Assembly: GCA_031286615.1 (NCBI GenBank)
Contig: JAITUA010000001.1
Location: forward strand, 16,237-80,236
DNA length: 64,000 nucleotides
Direction of reading: 5' to 3'
DNA from: Chryseobacterium sp.
GTDB lineage: Bacteria; Bacteroidota; Bacteroidia; Flavobacteriales; Weeksellaceae
This document shows positions 25,601-34,605 of this stretch, piece by piece. Both the position numbers and the translations under genes were made by a program. Below the pieces are notes generated by a model that had not been told where the DNA came from, ran no database searches, and saw nothing but the letters and a program-made list of their open reading frames with translations. Positions within the stretch are counted from its first letter, which is position 1. Each line of letters begins with the position of its first letter.

Positions 25601-25858
25601 TATGAAATTTTTTTGATCCCCAAATATATAAATTAAATGCTTTTCGGAAGATAATTATACAGGTACAGTTCTTTAAAATCTTGTATTTATTTCAAACAAT
25701 GATAAGAAAGAGCTTTTAACAGTGATATTCTGCTGAATGGATATGTTTTTTACATATATAATTTAAAAGTATAAAAAAAGCAAAATAATATGTGGTGTAA
25801 ATATCAAGTATATTCTATAAAATCCCTATTTTTCGAGAGAATTTAAAAACTAATAAAC

Positions 25859-26947
25859 ATGACAAAAAAACTACTTTATGTATTCTCTTTTATTTTGGGG
25901 ATTTCCAGCTTTCAGGCAGAAAACAAAATAGAAGCAGGATCGGAATCTTTATTTTACTGTAATACGAACGCTCCCACCGGTGTTCAGATGTCCACAATAA
26001 CCCTTACCTCCGGAACTGTTACATGGACCGCTGATCCGGATACCCCGAATAATTTTATCAGATACAGAATACCCGGAACGATTATCTGGATGGTAGCTAC
26101 TCCTACACCGGGGCAGAATTCATTTACGATTACGAATCTGCAGCCTTGTACAGTTTACGAAGTACAGGTCGCAAAAATATGCACTACTCAGGGAATGTGG
26201 TCAAATCCCATATTTTTTACAACAACACTGAATTACTGTTCAAGCGCATCTACAGATACAAGTATGATGCATATCTCCAACGTTACAGTAAGTTCTTCCG
26301 GAATAGCATCTCCAATGATAAGTGATTCCGGCTCTTCCAATTACACGGATTACAGGAGTGATCTAAGCCGTAGAGTAAAGCTTTATATAGGAAGCACAGG
26401 AAATAAACTTTCAGTAACCAATACCTGGACCGGAACTCCGGGTACGGCAACTGTAACAGCATGGATAGATCTTAATGCCAACGGAATTTTTGAATCCACA
26501 GAAAGAATTATGGCGGCAAATAATATCACTCAGGCTGCTCCGGCAGTGTCAGTTTTTACAATTCCAAGTCTGGCAGCATTGACAACTTGTGGCGTAACCA
26601 TGAGGGTTGTTACCAATCAAACGATGCCTGCAGATGCCTGTAGTACATTTACCTATGGAGAAGTTGAAGATTATGGAGTGGACTTGATCAATTTAACACT
26701 TGGAGTGGAAGAATCAGGGAAGTCTGTAAAACCGGAAATTTATCCAAATCCGGCATCTGATATTTTAAATATCTCCGGCATCTCAGAAGCAACGGATTAT
26801 GAGATTTATAATGTATTGGGGCAAAAAGCTGGTGAAGGAAAAGTTTCTGATCATAAAGTAAACCTTAGTCATTTGTCCGAAGGAATTTATTTTATTCAGC
26901 TGAAAGATAAAAACAGTGCAATCCGGTTAAAATTCATTAAGAAATAA
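25859..26947 (+). CDS. T9SS-secreted protein with fibronectin III and GEVED domains
   Basis: A 362-residue surface or secreted protein: signal peptide, fibronectin type III domain (about 35-125; TNLQPCTVYEVQVAKIC is its end), a GEVED domain (about 140-280; WIDLNANGIFE and the eponymous YGEVEDYGV), and a C-terminal type A sorting domain (VKPEIYPNPASDILNIS to FIKK) used by the type IX secretion system. It is probably an adhesin or a matrix protein; no catalytic motif is present. A terminator follows directly. Confidence 0.92.
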   Translation: MTKKLLYVFSFILGISSFQAENKIEAGSESLFYCNTNAPTGVQMSTITLTSGTVTWTADPDTPNNFIRYRIPGTIIWMVATPTPGQNSFTITNLQPCTVYEVQVAKICTTQGMWSNPIFFTTTLNYCSSASTDTSMMHISNVTVSSSGIASPMISDSGSSNYTDYRSDLSRRVKLYIGSTGNKLSVTNTWTGTPGTATVTAWIDLNANGIFESTERIMAANNITQAAPAVSVFTIPSLAALTTCGVTMRVVTNQTMPADACSTFTYGEVEDYGVDLINLTLGVEESGKSVKPEIYPNPASDILNISGISEATDYEIYNVLGQKAGEGKVSDHKVNLSHLSEGIYFIQLKDKNSAIRLKFIKK

Positions 26948-26956
26948 AACAAAAAA

Positions 26957-26985
26957 AGAGAGAGTACCTTTGTGGTGCTCTCTCT
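26957..26985 (+). terminator. Terminator of the T9SS protein gene
   Basis: AGAGAGAGTACC pairs with GGTGCTCTCTCT (one G-T pair) around a five-base loop, then T-rich sequence. Confidence 0.75.
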
Positions 26986-27031
26986 TATTATTTGCGTAAA
27001 CGAGTTCATTTTATAACTCATTTCAGATTAA

Positions 27032-29179
27032 TTAAATTCTTTCAAGTTCATCCGCATTAATCGTTGTCTTGAAAGTTCCATAATTGACAATTACTTTGTT
27101 TCTGGAAATCTTTTCGATGGTTCCCACACTAGTGCTTCCCGTAATACGAACACGCTGTCCTATTTTCATCCAAATAGCTCGGTCGCTTTTACGTTGTTCT
27201 TCCAGTTTTTCATTGGTTTCTGCAATTTTTTCAATGACTTCCTCCTTTTTCAGCTGCTGAGTAATTTTTCTCTTAACAACCTGCAGGCGTTTTGTTTCAT
27301 CCTTATCATTCCCTAATTTCCTGAATTTCTCCTGCTCAAGAAGCTTTACAAAGTCTTTTACAACATCTTTTCTGGATTTTCCCTTTGTATAACTATCGAT
27401 GAACGTTTCAATCTTATTCCCGAACTGAAGCTTGCGGTGTTCCTCTTCATATAATTTCTGGAAATTGAACAGTTTCTGCTGAAGCTGATCATTCAGTTTC
27501 TGAAGATTGTCACGCTTATCTTCTACAGATTCTTTTCTTTCTGCAAGATCGGATTTCAGTTTTTCAACTTCAAATTTCTCCTGCTGCAGTTTTACAATGG
27601 TCTTGTCAAGATTCACAATATCATGTTCTACCTTTTTCTTGGCAGAATGGATGATAAATCTTGGAATTTTATTCTTTTCTGCAACTTCAAAGGTAAATGA
27701 ACTTCCTGCCTGACCTACTTCCAGTTTATACATTGGCTCCAGTGTTTCTTCATTGAAGAGCATGGCTGCATTCTGGGCATTGGGAAGCTGTTCTATCACC
27801 AGCTTAATGTTGGTGTAGTGAGTTGTAATAATGGCGAAACTCTTTTTATCATAGAAAAACTCCATGAAACTTTCTGCCAGAGCACCTCCCAATTCCGGAT
27901 CAGAACCGGTACCAAATTCATCAATCAGTAAAAGCGTATTGGCATCAGCCTCACGGATAATTCCGGACATTTTCTTCAATCTTGATGAATAGGTGGATAG
28001 ATGGTTTTCAATGGATTGATTATCACCAATATCAGTCATGATCTTCTCAAAGAAAAACATTTCAGATTTGGGATGAACCGGAACCAGAATACCACTTTGA
28101 ATCATCAGCTGTAATAGCCCTACCGTTTTCAGGGTAATTGATTTTCCACCGGCATTAGGCCCGGAAATACAAATGATCCTGTTATGTTCCGTTAAAGCAA
28201 GAGTCTGAGGGTGAATCGTTTTATTCTCTACTTTATTTCTCAGCCATAATAAGGGATGGTAGGCATCTTTAAGTTTCAATGTCTTATGACGGTTGATCTT
28301 TGGAAGAATCCCGTTTACTAAATCAGCAAACTTAGCTTTCGCTCTTGTAAGATCAAGATCAAAAATATAAACCTGATATCGCCATAGCTGAGGTTGAAAC
28401 TCTGCCAGTTCCGCGGTAAGCTGTCGGAGAACTTTGTCGATTTCTTTTTTCTCTTCCTCTTCACTTTCACGAAGTTTGAAGTAATGCTTTACAACACTGT
28501 CCGGCTGAATGTATGTAATGGAACCTGTTTTGGAAATTCCAAGCGTTCTTCCGGGCACTCTTTTTTTGAATCCCGATTTTACAGCCAGAACCCTTTGGTC
28601 ATCAATAATTGTTTCCCGTATATCATCCAAAAAGTCACTTTGTCCATACGTGGTAAGTGCGCGGTTGAAATTTTCCTGGATCGCTTTTTTAGCAAGCTGA
28701 ATTTCAGTTCTTATACCCTTCAAAGCTGGAGAAGCTTCATTTTTTACCTCACCAAAACGGTTAAAAACCTTATCTACTTTATCAATGATCTCTTTTCTGA
28801 ATTCCAGTACAGAAACCTCTTCTAATAGTGTAGGAAATGTTTCCGGCATGGTAGGGAAGAACTTCTGCAGTTTTCCGATTTGTTCCGTGATGGTTTTTAT
28901 TTTGATGAAAGCAGCATTTTCCAAACGGTAGTTTTCAATCAGCATCAATTTCAGCTCACTTTCAATATCTTCATATTCATCAAACGGAATCGCATTTGAA
29001 CTTTCAAAACTCGACAGATATTCCGACGTTTTTTTTAACGAAAGTTCCGCCTCGTCTATTTCCATTGGGCGAAGTTGAAGAATTTTTTCTCTTGTTTTCG
29101 GAGAATACGCAAATGGGGAGATTTCCGCGAGCAATTGCGGAAACTCTAATTCGTCTAAATCTTCTTTATCTATATACAC
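27032..29179 (-). CDS. MutS2 family ATPase lacking an Smr domain
   Basis: A 715-residue MutS2 protein. Walker A is GPNAGGKSITLK (about 335-346), Walker B is LLLIDEFGTGSDPELGGALAE and the signature ITTHY follows. A long coiled coil (about 510-660) replaces the region that in full-length MutS2 leads to the C-terminal Smr nuclease; here the protein ends in a small KOW-like beta domain (VRITGSTSVGTIEKI). MutS2 acts on branched DNA or on collided ribosomes in other bacteria. Without Smr it cannot cut through that domain. A TAAATTTG box lies four bases before the ATG. Confidence 0.9.
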   Translation of the reverse strand: MYIDKEDLDELEFPQLLAEISPFAYSPKTREKILQLRPMEIDEAELSLKKTSEYLSSFESSNAIPFDEYEDIESELKLMLIENYRLENAAFIKIKTITEQIGKLQKFFPTMPETFPTLLEEVSVLEFRKEIIDKVDKVFNRFGEVKNEASPALKGIRTEIQLAKKAIQENFNRALTTYGQSDFLDDIRETIIDDQRVLAVKSGFKKRVPGRTLGISKTGSITYIQPDSVVKHYFKLRESEEEEKKEIDKVLRQLTAELAEFQPQLWRYQVYIFDLDLTRAKAKFADLVNGILPKINRHKTLKLKDAYHPLLWLRNKVENKTIHPQTLALTEHNRIICISGPNAGGKSITLKTVGLLQLMIQSGILVPVHPKSEMFFFEKIMTDIGDNQSIENHLSTYSSRLKKMSGIIREADANTLLLIDEFGTGSDPELGGALAESFMEFFYDKKSFAIITTHYTNIKLVIEQLPNAQNAAMLFNEETLEPMYKLEVGQAGSSFTFEVAEKNKIPRFIIHSAKKKVEHDIVNLDKTIVKLQQEKFEVEKLKSDLAERKESVEDKRDNLQKLNDQLQQKLFNFQKLYEEEHRKLQFGNKIETFIDSYTKGKSRKDVVKDFVKLLEQEKFRKLGNDKDETKRLQVVKRKITQQLKKEEVIEKIAETNEKLEEQRKSDRAIWMKIGQRVRITGSTSVGTIEKISRNKVIVNYGTFKTTINADELERI

Positions 29180-29369
29180 AGTGCAAATTTAGTGAGAATT
29201 TTGATTATTACGTATATCTGAGAGATTTACAGAATAAATTAACTTTGAATTGATGAGTATTTTAAGCCATTACTATAAAATAAAGAAGAATTAATAGGGA
29301 AATGAAAAGAAACTTTTATTTTGAGAATCAGTTTTAAAAGCAGAATAGTTATTGCTAAAATGAAAAAAG

Positions 29370-29401
29370 TTTGAACGGATAGTGCTTATAGCGTATATTT
29401 A
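29370..29401 (+). promoter_or_regulatory. Promoter of the lysine-rich secreted protein gene
   Basis: TTTG (29370-29373), 20 bases and TATATTTA (29394-29401): one base off the consensus, 22 bases before the ATG. Confidence 0.5.
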
Positions 29402-29423
29402 TTGCACTAATTAAATTATAACC

Positions 29424-29762
29424 ATGAAAAATGTACTGCTTGCTCTTCTTTTCCTTTCGGCAGGAGCTCAGGCTCAGGCCCAAATTCAAAATAAAGAGAT
29501 TGAAAAAGTTGAGAAAAAACCTAATAGCAGGAAAACCAAAAAAGCTGGCAATAAAAAGCTTTCAGTAAAAAAATTAAAAAATAAAGTAGGCTATCATCAT
29601 AAAAAAGCTGATCCTTATAAAATAGAACAGAAAAAAAGCAGTGATAAAAATGAGTCTATTGTCATTTATGAAAGAAGTTATTCTGTAAAATACGGAGTGT
29701 ATTTATTTATGAATACAGACAGGAATGAGTTTTCAGAAACTTTGGCGTTAAGAGGCTTATGA
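29424..29762 (+). CDS. Small basic secreted protein
   Basis: A 112-residue protein with a signal peptide ending GAQAQAQ and a body very rich in lysine (KKPNSRKTKKAGNKKLSVKK). The C-terminal 35 residues (SIVIYERSYSVKYGVYLFMN) are more hydrophobic and may fold. No family is recognised. The promoter upstream supports a real gene. Confidence 0.65.
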   Translation: MKNVLLALLFLSAGAQAQAQIQNKEIEKVEKKPNSRKTKKAGNKKLSVKKLKNKVGYHHKKADPYKIEQKKSSDKNESIVIYERSYSVKYGVYLFMNTDRNEFSETLALRGL

Positions 29763-29806
29763 AATAATTAAAATAACAGTATACAAGTACTTATTCTATC
29801 TGACCA

Positions 29807-30310
29807 ATGAAACTGGAAACCACAAGGTTGATTTTAAAAGGAATCAATGAAAACCATACAGAAGATATTTTAAAAATCCGAAGCAATCCGGAGGTCAATA
29901 AATTTGTGAAAAGGGTTTCACCGAAGACAAACTATGATGCTCTTCAGTTTATTTTAACGATTAAGGAAAAGGTTCAAAACAATCAAACTGTATATTGGGG
30001 AATTTCTCTAAAAGATCAGCCGAATCTTATTGGAACAATCTGTCTTTGGAATTTTTCTGAGGATCGGAAAACAGCAGAAGTTGGTTATGAATTACTGCCG
30101 GAATATCACAGACAGGGAATAATGTCTGAAGCGTTGAAAGCGGTTTTAGATTTTGGATTTAACGAATTGCATTTACAGGAAATTGTAGCGATTACCAATA
30201 CATTCAATGAAAATTCAAAAGGACTTCTTGTAAAAAATGATTTTATTTTGCTGGAGGGAGAGAAAGATGAAGGTTTTCCGGATAACATTATTTTTAGTTT
30301 AAAAAGATAG
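29807..30310 (+). CDS. GNAT acetyltransferase, RimJ/RimL type
   Basis: A 167-residue protein starting MKLETTRLILKGINENHTED, the classical N-terminus of the RimJ/RimL branch. EVGYELLPEYHRQGIMSEAL is the acetyl-CoA site and TNTFNENSKGLLVKNDF the C-terminal signature. Substrates in this branch are protein N-termini or small amines; the target is unknown. Confidence 0.88.
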   Translation: MKLETTRLILKGINENHTEDILKIRSNPEVNKFVKRVSPKTNYDALQFILTIKEKVQNNQTVYWGISLKDQPNLIGTICLWNFSEDRKTAEVGYELLPEYHRQGIMSEALKAVLDFGFNELHLQEIVAITNTFNENSKGLLVKNDFILLEGEKDEGFPDNIIFSLKR

Positions 30311-30380
30311 ACCGCCGGATAATGGGGAAATATAAAATCTGACAGGTTTTTTCTATCTTTATCACCGATTGAAATTATAT

Positions 30381-31385
30381 ATGAAAAATGAAATAAAATC
30401 TTTAACGGGGCTTAGAGGGGTTGTTGCATTATGGGTAGCTTTTTTTCATTTTAGTTTTTTTAGGAATGAATTCATTCAGGATATAGTAGGGAAGGGATAT
30501 GTAGCAGTTGATATCTTTTTTGTACTAAGTGCTTTTTTATTGACTGTTTCTTATGCGGGAAAATTTAAAGAACTGAATTATAAAATAATAGAGATTTTTT
30601 ATAAAAAAAGAATCAATAGAATTTATCCTGTATACATTATATCAGTCATTTTTATTGTGTTGTTTTTAGAGAAAAGTACTATCACCGGATTCTTTATAAA
30701 TGCCACATTATTACAATGCTTTTTTAATCCTGATTATCTGCTGAATGTCGTCTATTGGTCACTCAGTACAGAATGGGTTTGCTATCTGATTTTTCCTTTT
30801 ATGCTGTGGTTTGTCCTGCATTATAAGATCCGAAGTGAAGTTTTGATTATTGCAAGTTTGGTTTTGAGGTTTGTACTTCCTTATTTACCCGGCCACTTAT
30901 ACATAGGCTCTGAGCATCCCATGGAAATAGGAGAACCACCAAGATATCTTGATCTTCCTTATGGTCTTGTTTCTTTATTAAGAACAATTTCCTCATATTT
31001 TCTTGGAATTGGAGTTGCTCTTTTGCCACAATTTAAAATGAAAAAAGGAAATCTCATTATTTATATCATTCTTATATTGTTTGTATCCATGCTGTTTGTG
31101 GAAAAAGGACTGTTGTTTATTCCTTTATTGTCAGCATTTATGATAAAATATCTGTATGAAGGAAAGCAAAACTATGTAAAAACATTTTTAGAAACCAAGG
31201 CGATTTATCTCCTGGGAAATATCTCTTATTCATTATATATTATCCATTATCTTGTGAAGAAGCAGGATCTTGTTATTGTACATTCTTACCATCTTAATAA
31301 TCTGTTGTTAATATCTCTTTCATTATTGCTGTCCTATATTTCTTACATGCTGATCGAAAGAAAACTGAAGATATTTAAAGTATAA
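30381..31385 (+). CDS. Acyltransferase 3 family membrane protein
   Basis: A 334-residue protein with about ten membrane helices. The start [20 protein letters not shown] contains the conserved R-G and His of the OafA/acyltransferase 3 family, and [14 protein letters not shown] follows. These enzymes O-acetylate surface polysaccharides or modify small molecules. The ATG at 30381 is preferred to a TTG at 30369, as it fits the family start. Confidence 0.88.
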   Translation: MKNEIKSLTGLRGVVALWVAFFHFSFFRNEFIQDIVGKGYVAVDIFFVLSAFLLTVSYAGKFKELNYKIIEIFYKKRINRIYPVYIISVIFIVLFLEKSTITGFFINATLLQCFFNPDYLLNVVYWSLSTEWVCYLIFPFMLWFVLHYKIRSEVLIIASLVLRFVLPYLPGHLYIGSEHPMEIGEPPRYLDLPYGLVSLLRTISSYFLGIGVALLPQFKMKKGNLIIYIILILFVSMLFVEKGLLFIPLLSAFMIKYLYEGKQNYVKTFLETKAIYLLGNISYSLYIIHYLVKKQDLVIVHSYHLNNLLLISLSLLLSYISYMLIERKLKIFKV

Positions 31386-31421
31386 TATAGACTCTTATTT
31401 TAATATTATTATTTTTGCAGT

Positions 31422-32063
31422 ATGACGTGGACAGAAATTTTAGCACCTATAAAGAGTACAGAATACTTTACAACCCTTTGGGAGAAAGTAAAGAATGAAT
31501 ATGCAACAACTAAAGTCTTTCCACCGAAAAATCAGATTTTCAGAGCGCTGGAACTGACGGCTTTTGATGATGTTGAGGTCGTTATTATTGGTCAGGATCC
31601 TTACCATAATGATTTTCAGGCAAATGGTTTGTGCTTTTCTGTTTCTGAACAGGTTGCTGCACCGCCATCACTTAAGAATATTTTTATTGAGTTAAAAGAT
31701 GATTTAGGAGTCGTAAGAACTTCCAAAGAACTGGATGACTGGGGAAGACAAGGCGTTTTGCTGTTGAATGCAACGTTAACGGTTCGCGCTCATTCTCCCA
31801 ATTCCCATAAAGATCTGGGTTGGGAAAAATTTACCAACTTTATCATTAAAGAAATTTCAGACAAAAAAGAGAATGTAGTTTTTGTTTTGTGGGGCGCTTT
31901 TGCACAAAAAAAAGCCGAACTCATAGATCCGGCTAAGCATTTTATTCTGAAATCGGCACACCCTTCACCATTTTCTGTGCACAGAGGTTTTTTTGGAAGC
32001 AAGCCTTTCTCAAAAATTAATGAATATCTTGTTTATAAAGGCAAGAAGCCTATTTCTTGGTAG
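31422..32063 (+). CDS. ung: Uracil-DNA glycosylase, family 1
   Basis: A 213-residue UDG of normal length. The catalytic water-activating loop is GQDPYH, the uracil-binding LLLNATLTV and the DNA-intercalating HPSPFSVHRGFFGSKPF motif are all present. It removes uracil from DNA in base-excision repair. A TATTTTTG box ends four bases before the ATG. Its last 14 bases overlap the convergent gene. Confidence 0.96.
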   Translation: MTWTEILAPIKSTEYFTTLWEKVKNEYATTKVFPPKNQIFRALELTAFDDVEVVIIGQDPYHNDFQANGLCFSVSEQVAAPPSLKNIFIELKDDLGVVRTSKELDDWGRQGVLLLNATLTVRAHSPNSHKDLGWEKFTNFIIKEISDKKENVVFVLWGAFAQKKAELIDPAKHFILKSAHPSPFSVHRGFFGSKPFSKINEYLVYKGKKPISW

Positions 32064-32559
32064 AATTAGTTGACTGATCCGCCTTTTTTATTGTAATCCC
32101 GATTTTATACTTTCCGGTCAGTGCTTTTGCGCCATCCTGTGATTTTGGGGTTGGGGCAACATCTTGTAGTGTAAGAATATATCCATTGAATTCTGCCGAC
32201 TGGTGATAATCTTTTCCTGGATAATCTGCGCTGGCCAGGTTCAGGGTCATTGGTCGTGTAGAAGTTCCCATTACCTCCACCTGAGCAAGAGCAACGCCGG
32301 CCCAGATACAATTGGCTCCTTCCGGACAGCGGCTGTCTTCAGAAACCCCTTTGAATGTCACATTCATCTGGTATTCTCTTAAGAACTTATTTTCTCCTTC
32401 ACTAAGGTAGAGAACGCCGTCTTTCTGATCATTAGAATTCATAGCTTTTGGATTGGTTTGCATTTCAGAAGCTTTTGTATTAATCCTGGATTTCTTTTGG
32501 GCATCGCATCCCGTTAATGCAAATATTCCCAGACTGAGTATGATAACTTTATGGAACAT
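32050..32559 (-). CDS. Lipoprotein of unknown function
   Basis: A 169-residue protein with lipobox LTGC (Cys18). The body contains RCPEGANCIWAG, a two-cysteine loop with conserved Trp seen in a number of uncharacterised Bacteroidota lipoproteins, followed by a beta-rich domain ending with LTGKYKIGITIKKA. The last codons overlap the convergent ung gene by 14 bases. No function can be proposed. Confidence 0.7.
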   Translation of the reverse strand: MFHKVIILSLGIFALTGCDAQKKSRINTKASEMQTNPKAMNSNDQKDGVLYLSEGENKFLREYQMNVTFKGVSEDSRCPEGANCIWAGVALAQVEVMGTSTRPMTLNLASADYPGKDYHQSAEFNGYILTLQDVAPTPKSQDGAKALTGKYKIGITIKKADQSTNSTKK

Positions 32560-32576
32560 AGTTTCTTATATTTTAA

Positions 32577-33068
32577 TTAAATAACGTTAAACATATTTAG
32601 AAGTACTACCAAAAACATTGCCACTCCTACCACAAAACTGAATCCGGTTCCATAAATAAATCCAATCAGTGCCCCTTTGGTAGATTGTAAGGCTTTATTC
32701 ATATCCTTACTGTCATGAAGTAATTCACCAATAAATACACCCGCAAACATTCCGATAAGAAAGCCTAAGGGAATCGGAATAAATATACCAACAATGGTTC
32801 CTATCACAGACCCGATGCTTCCCCAACGTGTACCTCCATATTTTCTGTTGGTTTTTGCAGGAATGACATAACTTAATACCACAGATGCTATGGCAAGAAT
32901 CCCGAAAGCCCAGATATAGATCATAGGAAGATCCGCATCCGTCCCGAATTTATAGATCAGAAGTCCGCAGATGCTTAGTAAAAGCCCTGGTAAAACAGGA
33001 AGAAAAGTTCCCAATATCCCTATAAACAGAAGAATAAGGCAGAAAATATTAATAATTGTTGTATCCAT
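32577..33068 (-). CDS. DUF456 family membrane protein
   Basis: A 163-residue protein with four membrane helices. FIGILGTFLPVLPGLLLSICG and the glycine-rich IGSVIGTIVGIFIPIPLGFLIG are typical of DUF456. Function unknown; possibly a small channel or holin-like protein. It precedes the lipoprotein gene by 17 bases and may share its transcript. Confidence 0.85.
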   Translation of the reverse strand: MDTTIINIFCLILLFIGILGTFLPVLPGLLLSICGLLIYKFGTDADLPMIYIWAFGILAIASVVLSYVIPAKTNRKYGGTRWGSIGSVIGTIVGIFIPIPLGFLIGMFAGVFIGELLHDSKDMNKALQSTKGALIGFIYGTGFSFVVGVAMFLVVLLNMFNVI

Positions 33069-33098
33069 TCTTTAAAATATAGATGCAATATAAAAAAA

Positions 33099-33118
33099 GT
33101 GGCCTTATAAAAGACCAC
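33099..33118 (-). terminator. Terminator of the large lipoprotein gene
   Basis: On the minus strand GTGGTCTT pairs with AAGGCCAC (one G-T pair), followed by seven T. Confidence 0.7.
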
Positions 33119-33144
33119 CTTGAGAACTGAGTTATAAAATTTTA

Positions 33145-34332
33145 TTACAAATTTAAGATTACGTATTCCAGAATCGGTCCTGCTTTACCGATATTTCCAC
33201 TTGCGTGATTATGGAATGTGGTATAGTAGATATTTCCGCTGCTGGAATTTCCGGAACAAGGTCCCATGGTATCTCCATGTGCCTGATGCGCATTCCATGC
33301 ATTCTGATTGATAGTAATGGTAATGTTATTTCCGCTTGCTGTGTGATGGCAAATGGTAATATGGTTATTGTTTAAAGAAGTTCCTACAGGAGTTTGCGGG
33401 GCAGAAGGGTTTGTATAATGTCCTGTTCTTATCATCAGTGGCTCGTTGCCCTTCTGTACAAGAACATCCCAGAATGCGGGATCATAGTTTTGAATTTTCT
33501 CCCATGAACCCATATCATAGTCAATGTCTAATGTATTAAACCCTAGTGCGGTTGCCAATGCAGGATTTGAAACACTACAGCCGGTATAGGCGCCTGCAGC
33601 TCCAATGTCTTTCAGGCAAAGAAGATTATCATTGATAAAACCTCCAGGAGCATTACAGCTTGTAGTATTTGTATTTCCACCTACCAGATAAGCCGAAGCC
33701 CAGTCTGAGCTGTAAAGACTTCCGCCATTGCTTACAAAAGTAGAAAGATTGGAATATACATTATTGTCATTGCTTGGCGATGAAGTGCCGGTTTGTGCAT
33801 AAGTACGGGAGCCGCAATTCAGGAAGATAATATCATACTGGGAAATGGTATTGATGTTTTTTAAGTCCTGATAAGTAATTTCAGTAGCAGTATATCCAAG
33901 AGAACTTATGATCGCTTCAATTTCATCATAACTTCCTTTTATATACGCCATTTTTGCGATTTGATCCAATTTTGAATCCGTTGCGGCTACAGTAACCGTT
34001 TCATTCTTTTTAATCGTAACAGGAACTTCGGATCTGAAATTTTTACCGTCACCGGTCTGAATGTGAAGCGTTGTACTGCCTTCAGGTGCTGTTAAACTGA
34101 AGCTGCCATCAGCTCCGGAATACGTATGGTAAATATTGCTCTGGCTGTCGGTAGTAAATACCAGTGCTCCTCCAATGGGCTTAGTGCCGTTTTTTGCAAA
34201 TACTTTGCCTTCCACTTTTCCTGTGGAAACTACTTTAGTAGGATTTTCTTCAGGAGTAACAGAGTCGTCTCCTTTACAATTAACCAGAAGCACAAGGCTG
34301 CATAGCATAATCAACAAGTAATTTTGTTTCAT
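33145..34332 (-). CDS. Multidomain cell-surface lipoprotein
   Basis: A 395-residue lipoprotein (LLVNC lipobox, Cys19). After a linker come a carboxypeptidase regulatory-like domain (about 42-115, VEGKVFAKNGTKPIGGALVF), a ThuA/glutamine-amidotransferase-like Rossmann region (about 130-310, YDIIFLNCGSRTY and FVSNGGSLYSSDWA), and a C-terminal zinc-binding-like motif ICHHTASGN...NAWNAHQAHGDTMGPC. The last motif (CHxxG, later AHxxHGDxxG) is known from Bacteroidota surface proteins. A role in binding or modifying extracellular material is likely but not defined. Confidence 0.72.
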   Translation of the reverse strand: MKQNYLLIMLCSLVLLVNCKGDDSVTPEENPTKVVSTGKVEGKVFAKNGTKPIGGALVFTTDSQSNIYHTYSGADGSFSLTAPEGSTTLHIQTGDGKNFRSEVPVTIKKNETVTVAATDSKLDQIAKMAYIKGSYDEIEAIISSLGYTATEITYQDLKNINTISQYDIIFLNCGSRTYAQTGTSSPSNDNNVYSNLSTFVSNGGSLYSSDWASAYLVGGNTNTTSCNAPGGFINDNLLCLKDIGAAGAYTGCSVSNPALATALGFNTLDIDYDMGSWEKIQNYDPAFWDVLVQKGNEPLMIRTGHYTNPSAPQTPVGTSLNNNHITICHHTASGNNITITINQNAWNAHQAHGDTMGPCSGNSSSGNIYYTTFHNHASGNIGKAGPILEYVILNL

Positions 34333-34605
34333 ATTTATTTGATTTTGATTGGTTTAGTTTTAACCAAATTTAATAATTTTTTAATATTAAAACGTTAAAA
34401 TTGTAATTATTTTTAATATTATTTATTTTATTCGATTATTTGCAGTTAATTTTTTATTTATAATTGAGGGTTGTAGAAGATTTGATATTTTATAATTTCA
34501 TTCAAAAAAGAATTTTATTAAATATTTTCCGAGGAATACTCTTTGGGATGAAAATTGATTGGGAATAGTAAAAATCATGATTCTTAATTTCATAAATTTG
34601 CTGTA

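Noticed and set aside
28394-28825. A 143-codon frame opposite mutS2
   Set aside because: Antisense shadow of the MutS2 gene; no motif and no plausible start signal.
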